From CAVOKN01 sp963696505 (lineage in GTDB: Bacteria > Pseudomonadota > Gammaproteobacteria > Burkholderiales > Rhodocyclaceae), in contig CAVOKN010000013.1 of NCBI GenBank assembly GCA_963696505.1, positions 109,496-173,495 on the forward strand: a DNA stretch of 64,000 nucleotides, given 5' to 3'. The position numbers were made by a program, and so were the translations under genes. The notes beneath the pieces are model-generated. The model saw nothing but the letters and a program-made list of their open reading frames with translations, searched no databases and had not been told where the DNA came from. Below are positions 1-8,484 of this stretch, piece by piece. Every line of letters starts with the position of its first letter. Position 1 is the stretch's first letter.

Positions 1-116
1 CCAGGCCCGGGCGGTCAGGACGACCGGCCACCTGGAACCGCATGACACCGTCACACGTCAGCCTGGACGAATTCCTGCGTCGGCCGCCTGGACGATGACT
101 GATCGGCGGTGGGAAC

Positions 117-676
117 TCAACGGCCCCCGCCCCCGCCACCGCCGCCGCCACCGCCGCCACCACCACCACCACCGCCACCACCGCCAGCGCCTCCCCCTCC
201 AGCACCGCCGCCAGGACCGCCAGATCCTGCGGCTCCAGCGCCGGCACCGGCGGCAGCCGCGCTCGCGCCCTTACCGGCCTGGGTAGTGCTCTGCTGCTGA
301 GCCCGGGTCTGGGTCTGCTCGCGGGTCTGCTGCCGCGGGTCTGAGTCTGCTCGCGTGATTGGACCGGCTGCACTTGGGTTGCCTTCTTGGACTGCAGTTG
401 ATCCCGGGTCTGAAGCTGGTCCTTGGTCTGCAGTTGGTCCTTCGTCTGGAGCTGGTCCTTCGTCTGGAGCTGGTCCTTCGTCTGGAGCTGGTCCTTCGTC
501 TGGAGCTGGTCCTTCGTCTGGAGCTGGTCCTTCGTCTGGAGCTGGTCCTTCGTCTGGAGCTGGTCCTTCGTCTGGAGCTGGTCCTTCGTCTGGAGCTGAT
601 CCGCCGCGAGGGCACCGACGGCGCTTGCGGCAAATGCTCCGGCGACCAACGTGGCGAGCAGGGATCTGTGCAACAT
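117..676 (-). CDS. secreted hexapeptide-repeat, glycine-rich-tail protein (one frameshift)
   Basis: Not a named family. Reading from the ATG at 676, the protein starts with a signal peptide (MLHRSLLATLVAGAFAASA, then VGALAA), followed by about nine perfect and three degenerate copies of DQLQTK. A Q/T/R-rich stretch follows. One base appears to be missing or added near 335; after switching frame the protein continues as QQQSTTQAGKGA into an alanine/glycine-rich tail that is almost pure glycine and stops at TGA 117-119. The opposite strand gives polyproline, which is only the shadow. The plan (signal peptide, Q-rich part, polyglycine) resembles the small protein at 47775-48122. Likely exported; function unknown. 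GGAGTC lies upstream of the start as a weak ribosome site. Confidence 0.6.
382..597. repeat. 18-bp tandem repeat, 9 perfect + 3 degenerate units
   Basis: The unit read on the plus strand is GGTCCTTCGTCTGGAGCT. Nine units at 436-597 are identical or nearly so, and three diverged units occupy 382-435. The period is a multiple of three, so the array encodes a hexapeptide repeat (DQLQTK on the minus strand) and length changes keep the frame. There are no spacers, so it is not a CRISPR array. Confidence 0.9.
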
Positions 677-752
677 GGCTGACTCCTTCCGTTCGGATTG
701 AACAGTGACTATTGGACTCCCCCCGTGTTAGCGCAGTACATGTTTACGTGTT

Positions 753-2045
753 TCAGTTGGTTACAGTCGGCGACCCGCCACCGGGATGCTGGCTGTCGTG
801 GGCACCGTCGTCTGCGGTCTGAAGCATCGGCCACAGCCGGTGCGAGTCGAGCAGCAGGCGGTAATGCGCTTCGCCGGCTTCGAGTTGGGCGGCGGTGGCG
901 GCGAGCCGCGACTCGATGGCAAGCCTCCGGGCAATCAACACCTCCGAGAGGCCGCCCTCGCCGAGCGCGTAGCCGCGTGCCACCAGCTCTGCGCTGGCCT
1001 CGACCCGCTCCGCAGCGCGGCGCAGGATCTGCCAGTTGTCATGGGACGAGCGCGCCGCCAGCCAGGCGTTGGCCGCCTCGGCTTCGAGCTTATTGAGCAC
1101 CCCCGCCTCGCGGTTCGCCGCCGCCTCGGCGTTGGCGCGGGAAAAGTCAGCCGCGGCGGAGCGCCCCTGGCCGGGGAGAGGGATCGCCACGCTCACCCCC
1201 ACGATGCGCTCGGCACCGCTGCGCTCCGACGCATAGCGCAATCCCACCGTCGGATCCGGCTGGCGGTCGGCGTCGCTGCGTGCGGCGCCAAGCTGCCCAC
1301 GACGCGCCTCGGTGCGGGCCAGCGCCAGTTCATGGTTGTGGGCGAGAATCTGCTCGCGCCAGAATTCCGCGCCCTGTTCCGGCGCTTGCGGCTCCCGCAG
1401 TACTGGCCGTTCCGGCAGCGCGATTCCGGGAAAACGCAGTCGCACCTCGTTCGCCGCGATGGCGCTACGCGCCTGGGCCTGGGCATGCGCCGCTCCGGCC
1501 TGCGCCAGCGCCGCCTCCGCCTGGTGGCGGTCGAGCCGGGCGGCGTCGCCGGCCTTCACCCGCTTGTCGATGACGTTGAACTGATCGCGCAGCAGCGCCA
1601 CCTGCTCTTCCCATTGCTGCGCCTCGGCGCGACTGCGCAGCCAGCCGAACCAATTCTTTAGCAGCATGCGCGCCGATTCGTGGCGTGCATCGAGGTGGGC
1701 CAGTTCGGCCCGGGTGACGCCCTGGGCGCCGATCTCGCCGTCGAGCCGCGCCTTGCCCGGCAAGCGCAAGGGGCGCTCCAGGCCCACGTCCCATTCATGG
1801 AAGCGCTGCCCATCCTCATCGGTGCGCCGCTGCTGCGCGCCGAGCCTGACGTTGAACTCGTGGCCTCCCGCGACCAGTTGATCGCGGCTCGCCTGCGCCG
1901 CGCGCACGCCCGCCGCCGCCGCCTGCACCGACGGGTGGGCGGCCAACACGCGATCCACCACCTCCGCCGACGGCAAGTCGGCATAGTCTGCGGCGGTGGC
2001 CGCACCCGCAAACACGGCAATAACGACGGTGCTCCAGCACTTCAT
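753..2045 (-). CDS. CzcC/CusC-type outer-membrane efflux protein (TolC family)
   Basis: About 430 residues, typical of the outer-membrane channel of heavy-metal RND pumps. The chosen start (MKCWSTVVIAVFAGAATAA) gives a clean signal peptide and sits a few bases after GGAGG; longer in-frame starts would add unlikely low-complexity sequence. The mature part has two helical OEP repeats, for example EVVDRVLAAHPSVQAAAAG near the N-terminus and a matching VGLRYASERS...GVSVAIPLPG region in the second half. It is the last gene of a minus-strand operon after the fusion protein, the pump and a DUF3240 protein. The role is export of metal ions from the periplasm or cytoplasm through the outer membrane; the metal cannot be told from the sequence. 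Confidence 0.85.
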   Translation of the reverse strand: MKCWSTVVIAVFAGAATAADYADLPSAEVVDRVLAAHPSVQAAAAGVRAAQASRDQLVAGGHEFNVRLGAQQRRTDEDGQRFHEWDVGLERPLRLPGKARLDGEIGAQGVTRAELAHLDARHESARMLLKNWFGWLRSRAEAQQWEEQVALLRDQFNVIDKRVKAGDAARLDRHQAEAALAQAGAAHAQAQARSAIAANEVRLRFPGIALPERPVLREPQAPEQGAEFWREQILAHNHELALARTEARRGQLGAARSDADRQPDPTVGLRYASERSGAERIVGVSVAIPLPGQGRSAAADFSRANAEAAANREAGVLNKLEAEAANAWLAARSSHDNWQILRRAAERVEASAELVARGYALGEGGLSEVLIARRLAIESRLAATAAQLEAGEAHYRLLLDSHRLWPMLQTADDGAHDSQHPGGGSPTVTN

Positions 2046-2104
2046 TCCGAAGCCTCCCACACTGATTTTCCTTTGCGGCCCTTCGCGCCTCTGCGGTGAA
2101 CTCG

Positions 2105-2416
2105 TCACGCAAACCTCCCGAACTCGATGATCGGCGACAGCCAGTAGGCCACCTCCGGATTGGGCAGCAGGGCCTTGAGGTGGGCAATCAGTGCCCGCGC
2201 GTCCTCGCAGTTCAGCACCGTCTGGATCTGCACCCGCCGCGCCCGCCCGCGCACTTCCTCCACCACCCCCGAGAGGCGCACCGCCTGGCCCTTGCCCTCC
2301 ACCTGGCTGATGGTGAAGCCGCGCACCCATTCGGGCCGCTCGAGCAGGTAGTCGATCAATTCTTCCTCCAGAGCCTTGGGAAACACCAGCGTCAAACTAC
2401 AATCGAGGCGCTTCAT
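2105..2416 (-). CDS. DUF3240 family protein of metal-efflux operon
   Basis: About 103 residues without signal peptide or membrane segment, with the DUF3240 look (LTLVFPKALEEELIDYLL, GFTISQVEGKG). Proteins of this family are commonly found next to CzcA-type pumps and resemble small PII-like ferredoxin-fold regulators; that comparison is inference. Its ATG overlaps the TGA of the pump gene (ATGA), so the two are translationally coupled. It ends about 60 bp before the outer-membrane channel gene. A cytoplasmic sensor or modulator of the pump is plausible but unproven. Confidence 0.75.
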   Translation of the reverse strand: MKRLDCSLTLVFPKALEEELIDYLLERPEWVRGFTISQVEGKGQAVRLSGVVEEVRGRARRVQIQTVLNCEDARALIAHLKALLPNPEVAYWLSPIIEFGRFA

Positions 2417-5400
2417 GTCGCCGACTCCTGAAGTTTGGCCGGTGCCGGGGCGTGGTCCATGCCGAAGCGGCGGTAGAGTATTGGCAGCACGATCAGCGTC
2501 AGCGCGGTAGAGGTGACCAAGCCCCCGATCACGACGATCGCCAGCGGACGCTGGATTTCCGATCCCGGTCCGCTGGCGAAGAGCAGCGGCACCAGACCGA
2601 ACGCGGCGATGCTGGCGGTCATCAGCACCGGCCGTAGCCGCCGCTGCGCGCCCTCGGTGACCACCCGTGCCAAGTCCATGCCACGCTCGAAGAGCTGGTT
2701 GAAGTAGCTCACCATGACGACACCATTGAGCACCGCGATGCCCAACAGGGCGATGAATCCCACCGAGGCCGGCACCGAAAGGTACTCGCCCGACGCCCAC
2801 AGCGCGAACACGCCGCCGATAAGCGCGAAGGGAATGTTGGCGAGAACCAGCAACGCCTGCCGCAGCGAGCGGAAGGTGGCGAAGAGCAGGGCGAAAATCA
2901 GTGCCAGGGACACCGGCACCACCGTGGCGAGGCGCTGCGCCGCGCGCTGCTGGTTCTCGAACTGGCCGCCCCACACCGAATGGTAGCCGGTCGGAAACGT
3001 TACCTGCGCCGCCACCGCCTTCGCCTCTTCGACGAAGCCCACGAGGTCGCGGCCGCGCACGTTGGCCTGCACCAGCACCATGCGCTGGGCATTCTCGCGA
3101 TCCACCTTCACCGGGCCGTCCACGCGTTCGAGCCGGGCCACGCTGGTCAGCGGCACGCTACTACCGTCGGCGGCAGTCAGCGTGAGTCCGGCGAACAGCG
3201 CCGGCGAGGCGCGCAGCGCGTCCCCGCCGCGCAGCAGCAGCGGGGTGCGCCGCCCGGGCTCCAGTACCAGGCCCATGATCTCGCCCTCGATCTGGGCGCG
3301 CAGCGCCGATCCGATGCCATCGACATCGAGGCCGTGGCGCCCCGCTGCCAGCCGGTCGATCAACACCCTTTGATACTGTACGCCATCGTTCTTGAGTGTC
3401 AGCACGTCCTCGGCGCCGCGCACGCCCTGTAGGGCCGCGACGGTCTGCTCCGCGAGGCGGTTGAGGGTGTTGAGGTCGGGGCCGAAGATCTTCACCGCGA
3501 GGTCGCCGCGCGCCCCGGTGAGCATCTCCGAGACGCGCATGTCGATCGGCTGGGTGAAGGCGAAGGCCACGCCGGGAAAGTCAGTCATGACGGCGCGGAT
3601 CTCGTCGATCAGCCACGCCTTGTCCGGCCGGCGCCATTCACTCATGGGCTTGAGCACGAGGAAGGAGTCAGTCTGGTTCAGGCCCATGGGATCCAGGCCC
3701 AGTTCGTCGGAACCGGCGCGGGCGACGATGCGCCGCACTTCGGGCACGCGCGTGAGGATCGCGCGCTGCACCGCGAGGTCGGTGCGCGCCGTCTCCTCGA
3801 TGCCGATGGAGGGCAGCTTCTCCAGTTGCAGGATCAGGTCGCCCTCGTCCATCACCGGCATGAAGGTCTTACCGATCAGTGTGTAGACGCCTGCCGTCAG
3901 CGCCAGAAGCGCAAGCGCCACGGCGATCACGCTACGACCGTGGGCCAGTGACCAGTCCAGCGCCGGCCGGTAGGCACGCTGGGCGAGGCGCACCAGCCAC
4001 GGATCGTCGTGCCCCACCTTCTTCAGCAGGAAGGAGGCGAGCACCGGGATCACGGTGAGCGACAGCAGCAGCGAAGCCGAGAGCGCGAACACGATGGACA
4101 GCGCCACCGGCACGAACAGCTTGCCCTCCAGCCCTTGCAGGGTGAGCAGCGGCAGGAACACTAGGATGATGACGGCGATGCCCGAGGCCACCGGCACAAT
4201 CACTTCCGCCACCGCACGGTAGATGACGTGCAGCCGCGGCAGGACGGCGGCATTGTGGTGGCGCGCCGCGGCGAGGTGCGAGACGATGTTCTCCACCACC
4301 ACCACGGCGGCGTCCACCAGCATGCCAATGGCAATGGCGAGCCCGCCCAGGCTCATCAGGTTGGCGGACATGCCGAACTGGCGCATCAGGATGAAGGTCG
4401 CCAGTGCCGACAGCGGCAGGATCAGCGCCACCACCAGGGCGGCGCGCAGGTTGCCGAGGAACACCACCAGCAGGATCAGTACCAGCGCGATGGCCTCCGC
4501 CAGCGCCCGCGAAACCGTTCCGACCGCGCGTTCCACCAGACTGCCGCGGTCGTAGAACACGTCGGTCGTGACGCCCGGCGGCAGGCTCGCCTGCATCTCC
4601 TCGAGCTTGATCCGTACTGCGTTCACCACCTGGCGCGCATTGGCGCCGCGCAGCCCCAGAACCAGCCCCTGCACCGCCTCGCCCTTGCCGTCCTGTGTCA
4701 CCGCGCCGTAGCGCGTCAGGCTGCCGATGCGGACCTCGGCGACGTCGCCAACACGGGTGACGCCGCCGTCGCGCTGGGCGACGACGATGGCGCGCAGGTC
4801 GTCAAGGTCGCGCACGGCGCCCTCGGCCCGCACCAGCAACGTCTCCTCGCCGGCGGAAAGCCGTCCCGCGCCTTCGTTGCGGTTGTTCATCTCCAGCGCC
4901 TGGCGCAACTGGGCGATGCTCAGGGCCCGTGCCGCCAGCGCCGCGTTGTCCGGCACCACCTCGAAGCTGCGCACTAGTCCGCCCAGAGAATTCACGTCGG
5001 CGACACCCGGCAGTGTGCGCAATTGCGGCCGGATCACCCAGTCGAGCAGCGCGCGCTTCTCCGCCAGCGGCAGGTCTCCCTCGACGGTGAACATGAACAT
5101 CTCGCCCAGCGGCGTGGTGATCGGCGCCAGCCCGCCGCTGACTCCCGTCGGAAGATCGCGCGCGATGCCGGCGAGCCTTTCGGCCACCTGGCTGCGCGCC
5201 CAGTAGATGTCGGTGCCGTCGTCGAAGTCGATGGTGATGTCGGCGATGGCGTACTTGGATGTGGAGCGCAGGATGCGCTGCTTCGGGATACCCAGCATCT
5301 CCAGTTCGATGGGGGCGACGATGCGCGCCTCCACCTCTTCGGGCGTCATGCCCGGCGCCTTCATGATGAGCTTGACCTGGGAGGTGGACACATCCGGGAA

Positions 5401-5517
5401 GGCGTCGATGGGCAACTGGCGGAAGGCAAGCAGGCCAGCGGCGACCAGCACCAGGCTCAGGCCCAAGACCAGGATGCGCTGGGTCAGCGCGAACTGCAGC
5501 AGGCGCGCAAGCATCAT
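2413..5517 (-). CDS. heavy-metal RND efflux pump (CzcA/CusA family)
   Basis: 1034 residues, full length for the heavy-metal RND (HME) family. The N-terminal segment has the family pattern (FRQLPIDAFPDVSTSQVKL), two repeated halves of six transmembrane helices follow a first helix each, and the fourth helix carries the proton-relay acidic residues (GMLVDAAVVVVENI). This helix is closer to the CusA-like or broad-range subtypes than to Zn-specific CzcA, so monovalent copper or silver is possible; that is inference. Two adjacent ATGs exist (5517 and 5514); the first overlaps the stop of the fusion-protein gene. It uses proton import to drive metal export across the envelope together with its flanking genes. 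Confidence 0.9.
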   Translation of the reverse strand: MMLARLLQFALTQRILVLGLSLVLVAAGLLAFRQLPIDAFPDVSTSQVKLIMKAPGMTPEEVEARIVAPIELEMLGIPKQRILRSTSKYAIADITIDFDDGTDIYWARSQVAERLAGIARDLPTGVSGGLAPITTPLGEMFMFTVEGDLPLAEKRALLDWVIRPQLRTLPGVADVNSLGGLVRSFEVVPDNAALAARALSIAQLRQALEMNNRNEGAGRLSAGEETLLVRAEGAVRDLDDLRAIVVAQRDGGVTRVGDVAEVRIGSLTRYGAVTQDGKGEAVQGLVLGLRGANARQVVNAVRIKLEEMQASLPPGVTTDVFYDRGSLVERAVGTVSRALAEAIALVLILLVVFLGNLRAALVVALILPLSALATFILMRQFGMSANLMSLGGLAIAIGMLVDAAVVVVENIVSHLAAARHHNAAVLPRLHVIYRAVAEVIVPVASGIAVIILVFLPLLTLQGLEGKLFVPVALSIVFALSASLLLSLTVIPVLASFLLKKVGHDDPWLVRLAQRAYRPALDWSLAHGRSVIAVALALLALTAGVYTLIGKTFMPVMDEGDLILQLEKLPSIGIEETARTDLAVQRAILTRVPEVRRIVARAGSDELGLDPMGLNQTDSFLVLKPMSEWRRPDKAWLIDEIRAVMTDFPGVAFAFTQPIDMRVSEMLTGARGDLAVKIFGPDLNTLNRLAEQTVAALQGVRGAEDVLTLKNDGVQYQRVLIDRLAAGRHGLDVDGIGSALRAQIEGEIMGLVLEPGRRTPLLLRGGDALRASPALFAGLTLTAADGSSVPLTSVARLERVDGPVKVDRENAQRMVLVQANVRGRDLVGFVEEAKAVAAQVTFPTGYHSVWGGQFENQQRAAQRLATVVPVSLALIFALLFATFRSLRQALLVLANIPFALIGGVFALWASGEYLSVPASVGFIALLGIAVLNGVVMVSYFNQLFERGMDLARVVTEGAQRRLRPVLMTASIAAFGLVPLLFASGPGSEIQRPLAIVVIGGLVTSTALTLIVLPILYRRFGMDHAPAPAKLQESAT

Positions 5518-6629
5518 TCGCCCCCTATGCCCGAGGAGGCGGCCTTGAGGGCGGCCACCCCCTTGACGGCGATGCGCGCGTCATCCGCCAGCACGCCCTT
5601 GACCAAGCTGTCCGCGGCACCCTCGCTCACCATTTCCACCTGCTCGAGCGAGAAGCCTGAAGTCGTCTGCACGAACACCACCAGCTTGCCCGCGACGCGC
5701 GCCAAAGCGGCGTTGGGCACACGCCACTCGCCCGCCTCCGCGACGCTCGCCACGCTCGCCTCGACGAACTGGCCGGGGCGCAACCGCTGCGCGCCCTCCG
5801 AGACCTGGGCGCGCACCATGACCGTCTGGTTGGCGCCAACGCTGCTGCCGATGGCGAGCACCTTGCCCACCGCGGAAGCAGACGGCACACGAACCGCGGC
5901 GCCGGGAGCCAGCCGCTCGATGCGCGCCACCGGTATCTGGACTTCCAGCCACAGCGGCTTGAGGCGGGCGATGCGCATCAGCGGCGCCGCCGCCTCCACC
6001 CTTTGCCCCGCCGTTGCCGAGACCTCCAGCACCACCCCGTCCAGCGGCGCCCTGATCTCCACAACAGCCCCCAGGGTCTGGCCTGATTTGAGGCGTTCGA
6101 TTGCCATCTCCGGCACGCCCGCCAGCCGCAGCGCCTGGCGCCGCTCGGCGTAGGCGGCGGCGGCCTCCGCGTACTGACTTTGCGCCGCCCGCAGGCGGCT
6201 TTCGGCAATGATGCCTTCCTTCTGCAACTGCTCGTCGCGCCTGAGGCTGTCGGCGGCGAGCTGACGCTGCGTCGAGGCCTGGAGCAGGCCGCGCTGGATC
6301 TCGGCAAGCTGGGCGCTGGCGAGCTTCGCCAGCAGATCGCCCTTGCGCACCTCGGCGCCTGCCGCCACGGTTAGCTGCTCGACCAGACCGGCCACCGGCG
6401 CCGCCACCACCTGGAGCTGCCCCGGCGGCACCACCACCTGCGCCGGCAGCCCCGATATCTCCCCCGCCCCCTGCCGCGCCAGGGCCGCAGTCTCTATGCC
6501 CAGCGCCCGGCTCTGCTCGGCGCCCAGCTTCACCGCCTCGGCGGCGAGCGCCCCCTGACTCAAACACAGCGCCACCGCGAGCGCGAATCCGCGTCCGGCC
6601 GGCCGTCCATGCCAATTGTCTGATTGCAT
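5514..6629 (-). CDS. periplasmic membrane-fusion protein (CzcB/CusB family)
   Basis: 371 residues. The start at 6629 follows AAGGAG at good spacing and gives a signal peptide (GFALAVALCLSQGALAAE). The body shows the usual hairpin plan: a lipoyl-like half (VVAAPVAGLVEQLTVAAG), a coiled coil with LAEIQRGLLQASTQRQLAAD, the second lipoyl half (AVVEIRAPLDGVVLEV), then beta-barrel and membrane-proximal domains. There is no histidine-rich N-terminal extension. It is the first gene of the four-gene operon and bridges the RND pump and the outer-membrane channel. A longer upstream reading to 6785 lacks a ribosome site and is rejected. Confidence 0.88.
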   Translation of the reverse strand: MQSDNWHGRPAGRGFALAVALCLSQGALAAEAVKLGAEQSRALGIETAALARQGAGEISGLPAQVVVPPGQLQVVAAPVAGLVEQLTVAAGAEVRKGDLLAKLASAQLAEIQRGLLQASTQRQLAADSLRRDEQLQKEGIIAESRLRAAQSQYAEAAAAYAERRQALRLAGVPEMAIERLKSGQTLGAVVEIRAPLDGVVLEVSATAGQRVEAAAPLMRIARLKPLWLEVQIPVARIERLAPGAAVRVPSASAVGKVLAIGSSVGANQTVMVRAQVSEGAQRLRPGQFVEASVASVAEAGEWRVPNAALARVAGKLVVFVQTTSGFSLEQVEMVSEGAADSLVKGVLADDARIAVKGVAALKAASSGIGGE

Positions 6630-6918
6630 TCCCTGCTCCTTGTCACTGCCCCTGCCCGAAGTCGGCGCACCGGTTCGGCGTCCGACGCTGCGTGCCCGGA
6701 GGACCACCGTGTGCTGCGTGATCGCCGGATTGTCGGTCCATTTGCGCCCAGGTTCCGCCGCTTCAAGCGCCCGATGCGCAGACATTGATCTGCATCAGCG
6801 GGCAGAGAACTAAGGTGGCTCGTGCGACGAAATGTCGCGGCCGCGAAAGCCGCGACCGAACGCGCGGGGCGAAGGATGGGGCCGCTTCCTTAACCGCCGC
6901 TTATCGAAGGCGGAAATC
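6630..6918. other. intergenic region upstream of metal-efflux operon
   Basis: About 290 bp between the start of the fusion-protein gene and the end of the EamA gene, both on the minus strand. No convincing gene is seen. The promoter and any metal-responsive operator for the efflux operon should lie here, but no clear -10/-35 pair or palindrome could be recognised, and no regulator gene is adjacent. Confidence 0.5.
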
Positions 6919-7771
6919 TCAGCGCGCCACCAGCGCCGCAGCGACGAGGATCATCGCGCCGCCGGCGATCTGCAGCGGCAGCACCGCCTCGCCGAGGAAG
7001 GCCGCGGCGAGGACGATGGTGACCACCGGTTCCAGGGTTGAACAGGATAGAGGCGCGGCTCGCGCCTATGCGCTGCAGGCCGGCGAAGAAGGTGAAGATG
7101 GCGATCACTGTCGACACCACGGCGATGGCGGCGAGCGCGAGCCAGCCGGATGCGTCGGAAGGAAAGCGCAGATCGGAAAACCCGGCAATCCCGCTCAGCA
7201 CCACGGCCGCGCTCAGGCACACCACCGCGCTGATGCCGATGGAATCGGTGCCGCGCAGGAAGCGGCTGCCCACGGTGATGTACATGGAGTAGATCAGCGC
7301 CGCCGCGATTCCCAGCGCGATGCCCAGCGCGCTGCCGCTGCCCGAGCCGATGGTCAGCGCCGTGCCGGCGAAGCTCAGGGCGAGCAGCGCGCCCTTGCGC
7401 CAGGTGAGGTGCTCGCCCAGAAACAGTGCGGCGAGCAGCGTCACCAGCACCGGGTAGAGGTAGAGCAGCAAGGCCACCAGGCCGGCCGAGGCGTGATTCA
7501 GCGCCGAGAAGTAGGCCATCGCCTGGCCGACATAGCCGATGCCCCCCATGGCAGCGGCCACCGCGAGCTGTCGGCCGCGGGGAAAGCGCCGCCCCGTCGC
7601 CACCGTCATTGCCGCCAGCAGCGCGCCGGCAAGGGCAAAGCGTACCCACAGCACGCCGCTCACGTTGGCACCACTGGCATAGGCAGTGCGGGCGAAGATC
7701 GCCATCGCGCCGAAGGAGACTGCCGACACGGCGATCAGCGCCGCACCGAAAAGGTGAGGGTTTGTTTTCAC
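6919..7771 (-). CDS. EamA/DMT-family transporter (one frameshift)
   Basis: Inner-membrane protein with about ten hydrophobic helices in two EamA repeats, for example AVSAVSFGAMAIFARTAYAS at the N-terminus. Near 7037 one extra T in CTGTTCAACC breaks the frame; removing it restores the conserved end of the second EamA repeat (STLEPVVTIVLAAAFLGE) and a stop at 6919. The restored protein has 283 residues, the family's normal size. The start is taken as GTG at 7771 (VKTNPHLFGAALIAV); longer in-frame starts add charged sequence that does not fit. Substrate unknown (amino-acid or metabolite export is typical). Confidence 0.75.
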
Positions 7772-7899
7772 TTGTGTTACCCGGCCTGTTGTCTCTCGGT
7801 CGCGGCACCATTGTCCTACACATTCTGCTAATCTCCGGCCTTGCTCAAGAGAGGCAGGCCGCACCGGTCCGCGGGCACTGACTCTTTCCTGGAGGAGGA

Positions 7900-8484
7900 A
7901 TGTTCCAAGTTCGAATACACGGTCGGGGCGGACAGGGCGTGGTCACCGCGGCGGAAATGCTGTCGGTGGCGGCGTTCCTCGAAGGCCGCCACGCCCAAGC
8001 CTTTCCCAGCTTCGGTTCAGAGCGCACCGGGGCGCCGGTTGTCTCCTTCTGCCGCATCGACGACAAGGAAATCCGGCTGCGCGAGCCGGTGATGGAGCCC
8101 GATGCCCTTATCATCCAGGACCCGACCCTGCTGCACCAGGTGGACGTGTTCTCCGGTCTGAAGCAGGACGGCTACATCCTGATCAACACCCACCGCAGCT
8201 TCGACGATCTGGGCATCGGCGAGTTGGTCAAGGGCTGGCGCCAGGAGCGGCTTTGCGTCGTCCCGGCGACCGAGATCGCCATGAAGCACGTCGGCCGCCC
8301 GGTGCCCAACGTGCCGCTGCTCGGCGGCTTCGCCGCCGTGAGCGGCAAGGTCAAGCTCGAATCGGTGGTGGAAGCAATACGCCAGCGCTTCTCCGGCAAG
8401 ATCGGGGAAGGCAACGTCGCTGCCGCCGGCGACGCCTACGACTTCGTCACGAGAGCAGTGGTGGAGGCACTAGACGATGCTTAG
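7900..8484 (+). CDS. 2-oxoacid:acceptor oxidoreductase, gamma subunit
   Basis: 194 residues matching the gamma (PorC/VorC) subunit: N-terminal IHGRGGQGVVTAAEML and AFPSFGSERTGAPV are diagnostic. It begins a four-gene operon (gamma, alpha, beta, NAD(P)H-flavoprotein) and overlaps the alpha gene by 8 bp. GGAGGAGG precedes the ATG. Such enzymes oxidatively decarboxylate pyruvate, 2-oxoisovalerate, phenylglyoxylate or similar acids to acyl-CoA, passing electrons to ferredoxin or NAD(P). The gene set resembles phenylglyoxylate dehydrogenase (PadEFGHI) of aromatic-degrading betaproteobacteria, but the substrate cannot be fixed from sequence. Confidence 0.88.
   Translation: MFQVRIHGRGGQGVVTAAEMLSVAAFLEGRHAQAFPSFGSERTGAPVVSFCRIDDKEIRLREPVMEPDALIIQDPTLLHQVDVFSGLKQDGYILINTHRSFDDLGIGELVKGWRQERLCVVPATEIAMKHVGRPVPNVPLLGGFAAVSGKVKLESVVEAIRQRFSGKIGEGNVAAAGDAYDFVTRAVVEALDDA

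Noticed and set aside
109..300. Polyproline protein on the plus strand
   Set aside because: Shadow of the polyglycine tail of the minus-strand repeat protein, which has the signal peptide and matching stop.
382..597. CRISPR array
   Set aside because: The 18-bp units are directly adjacent with no unique spacers and encode a hexapeptide repeat.
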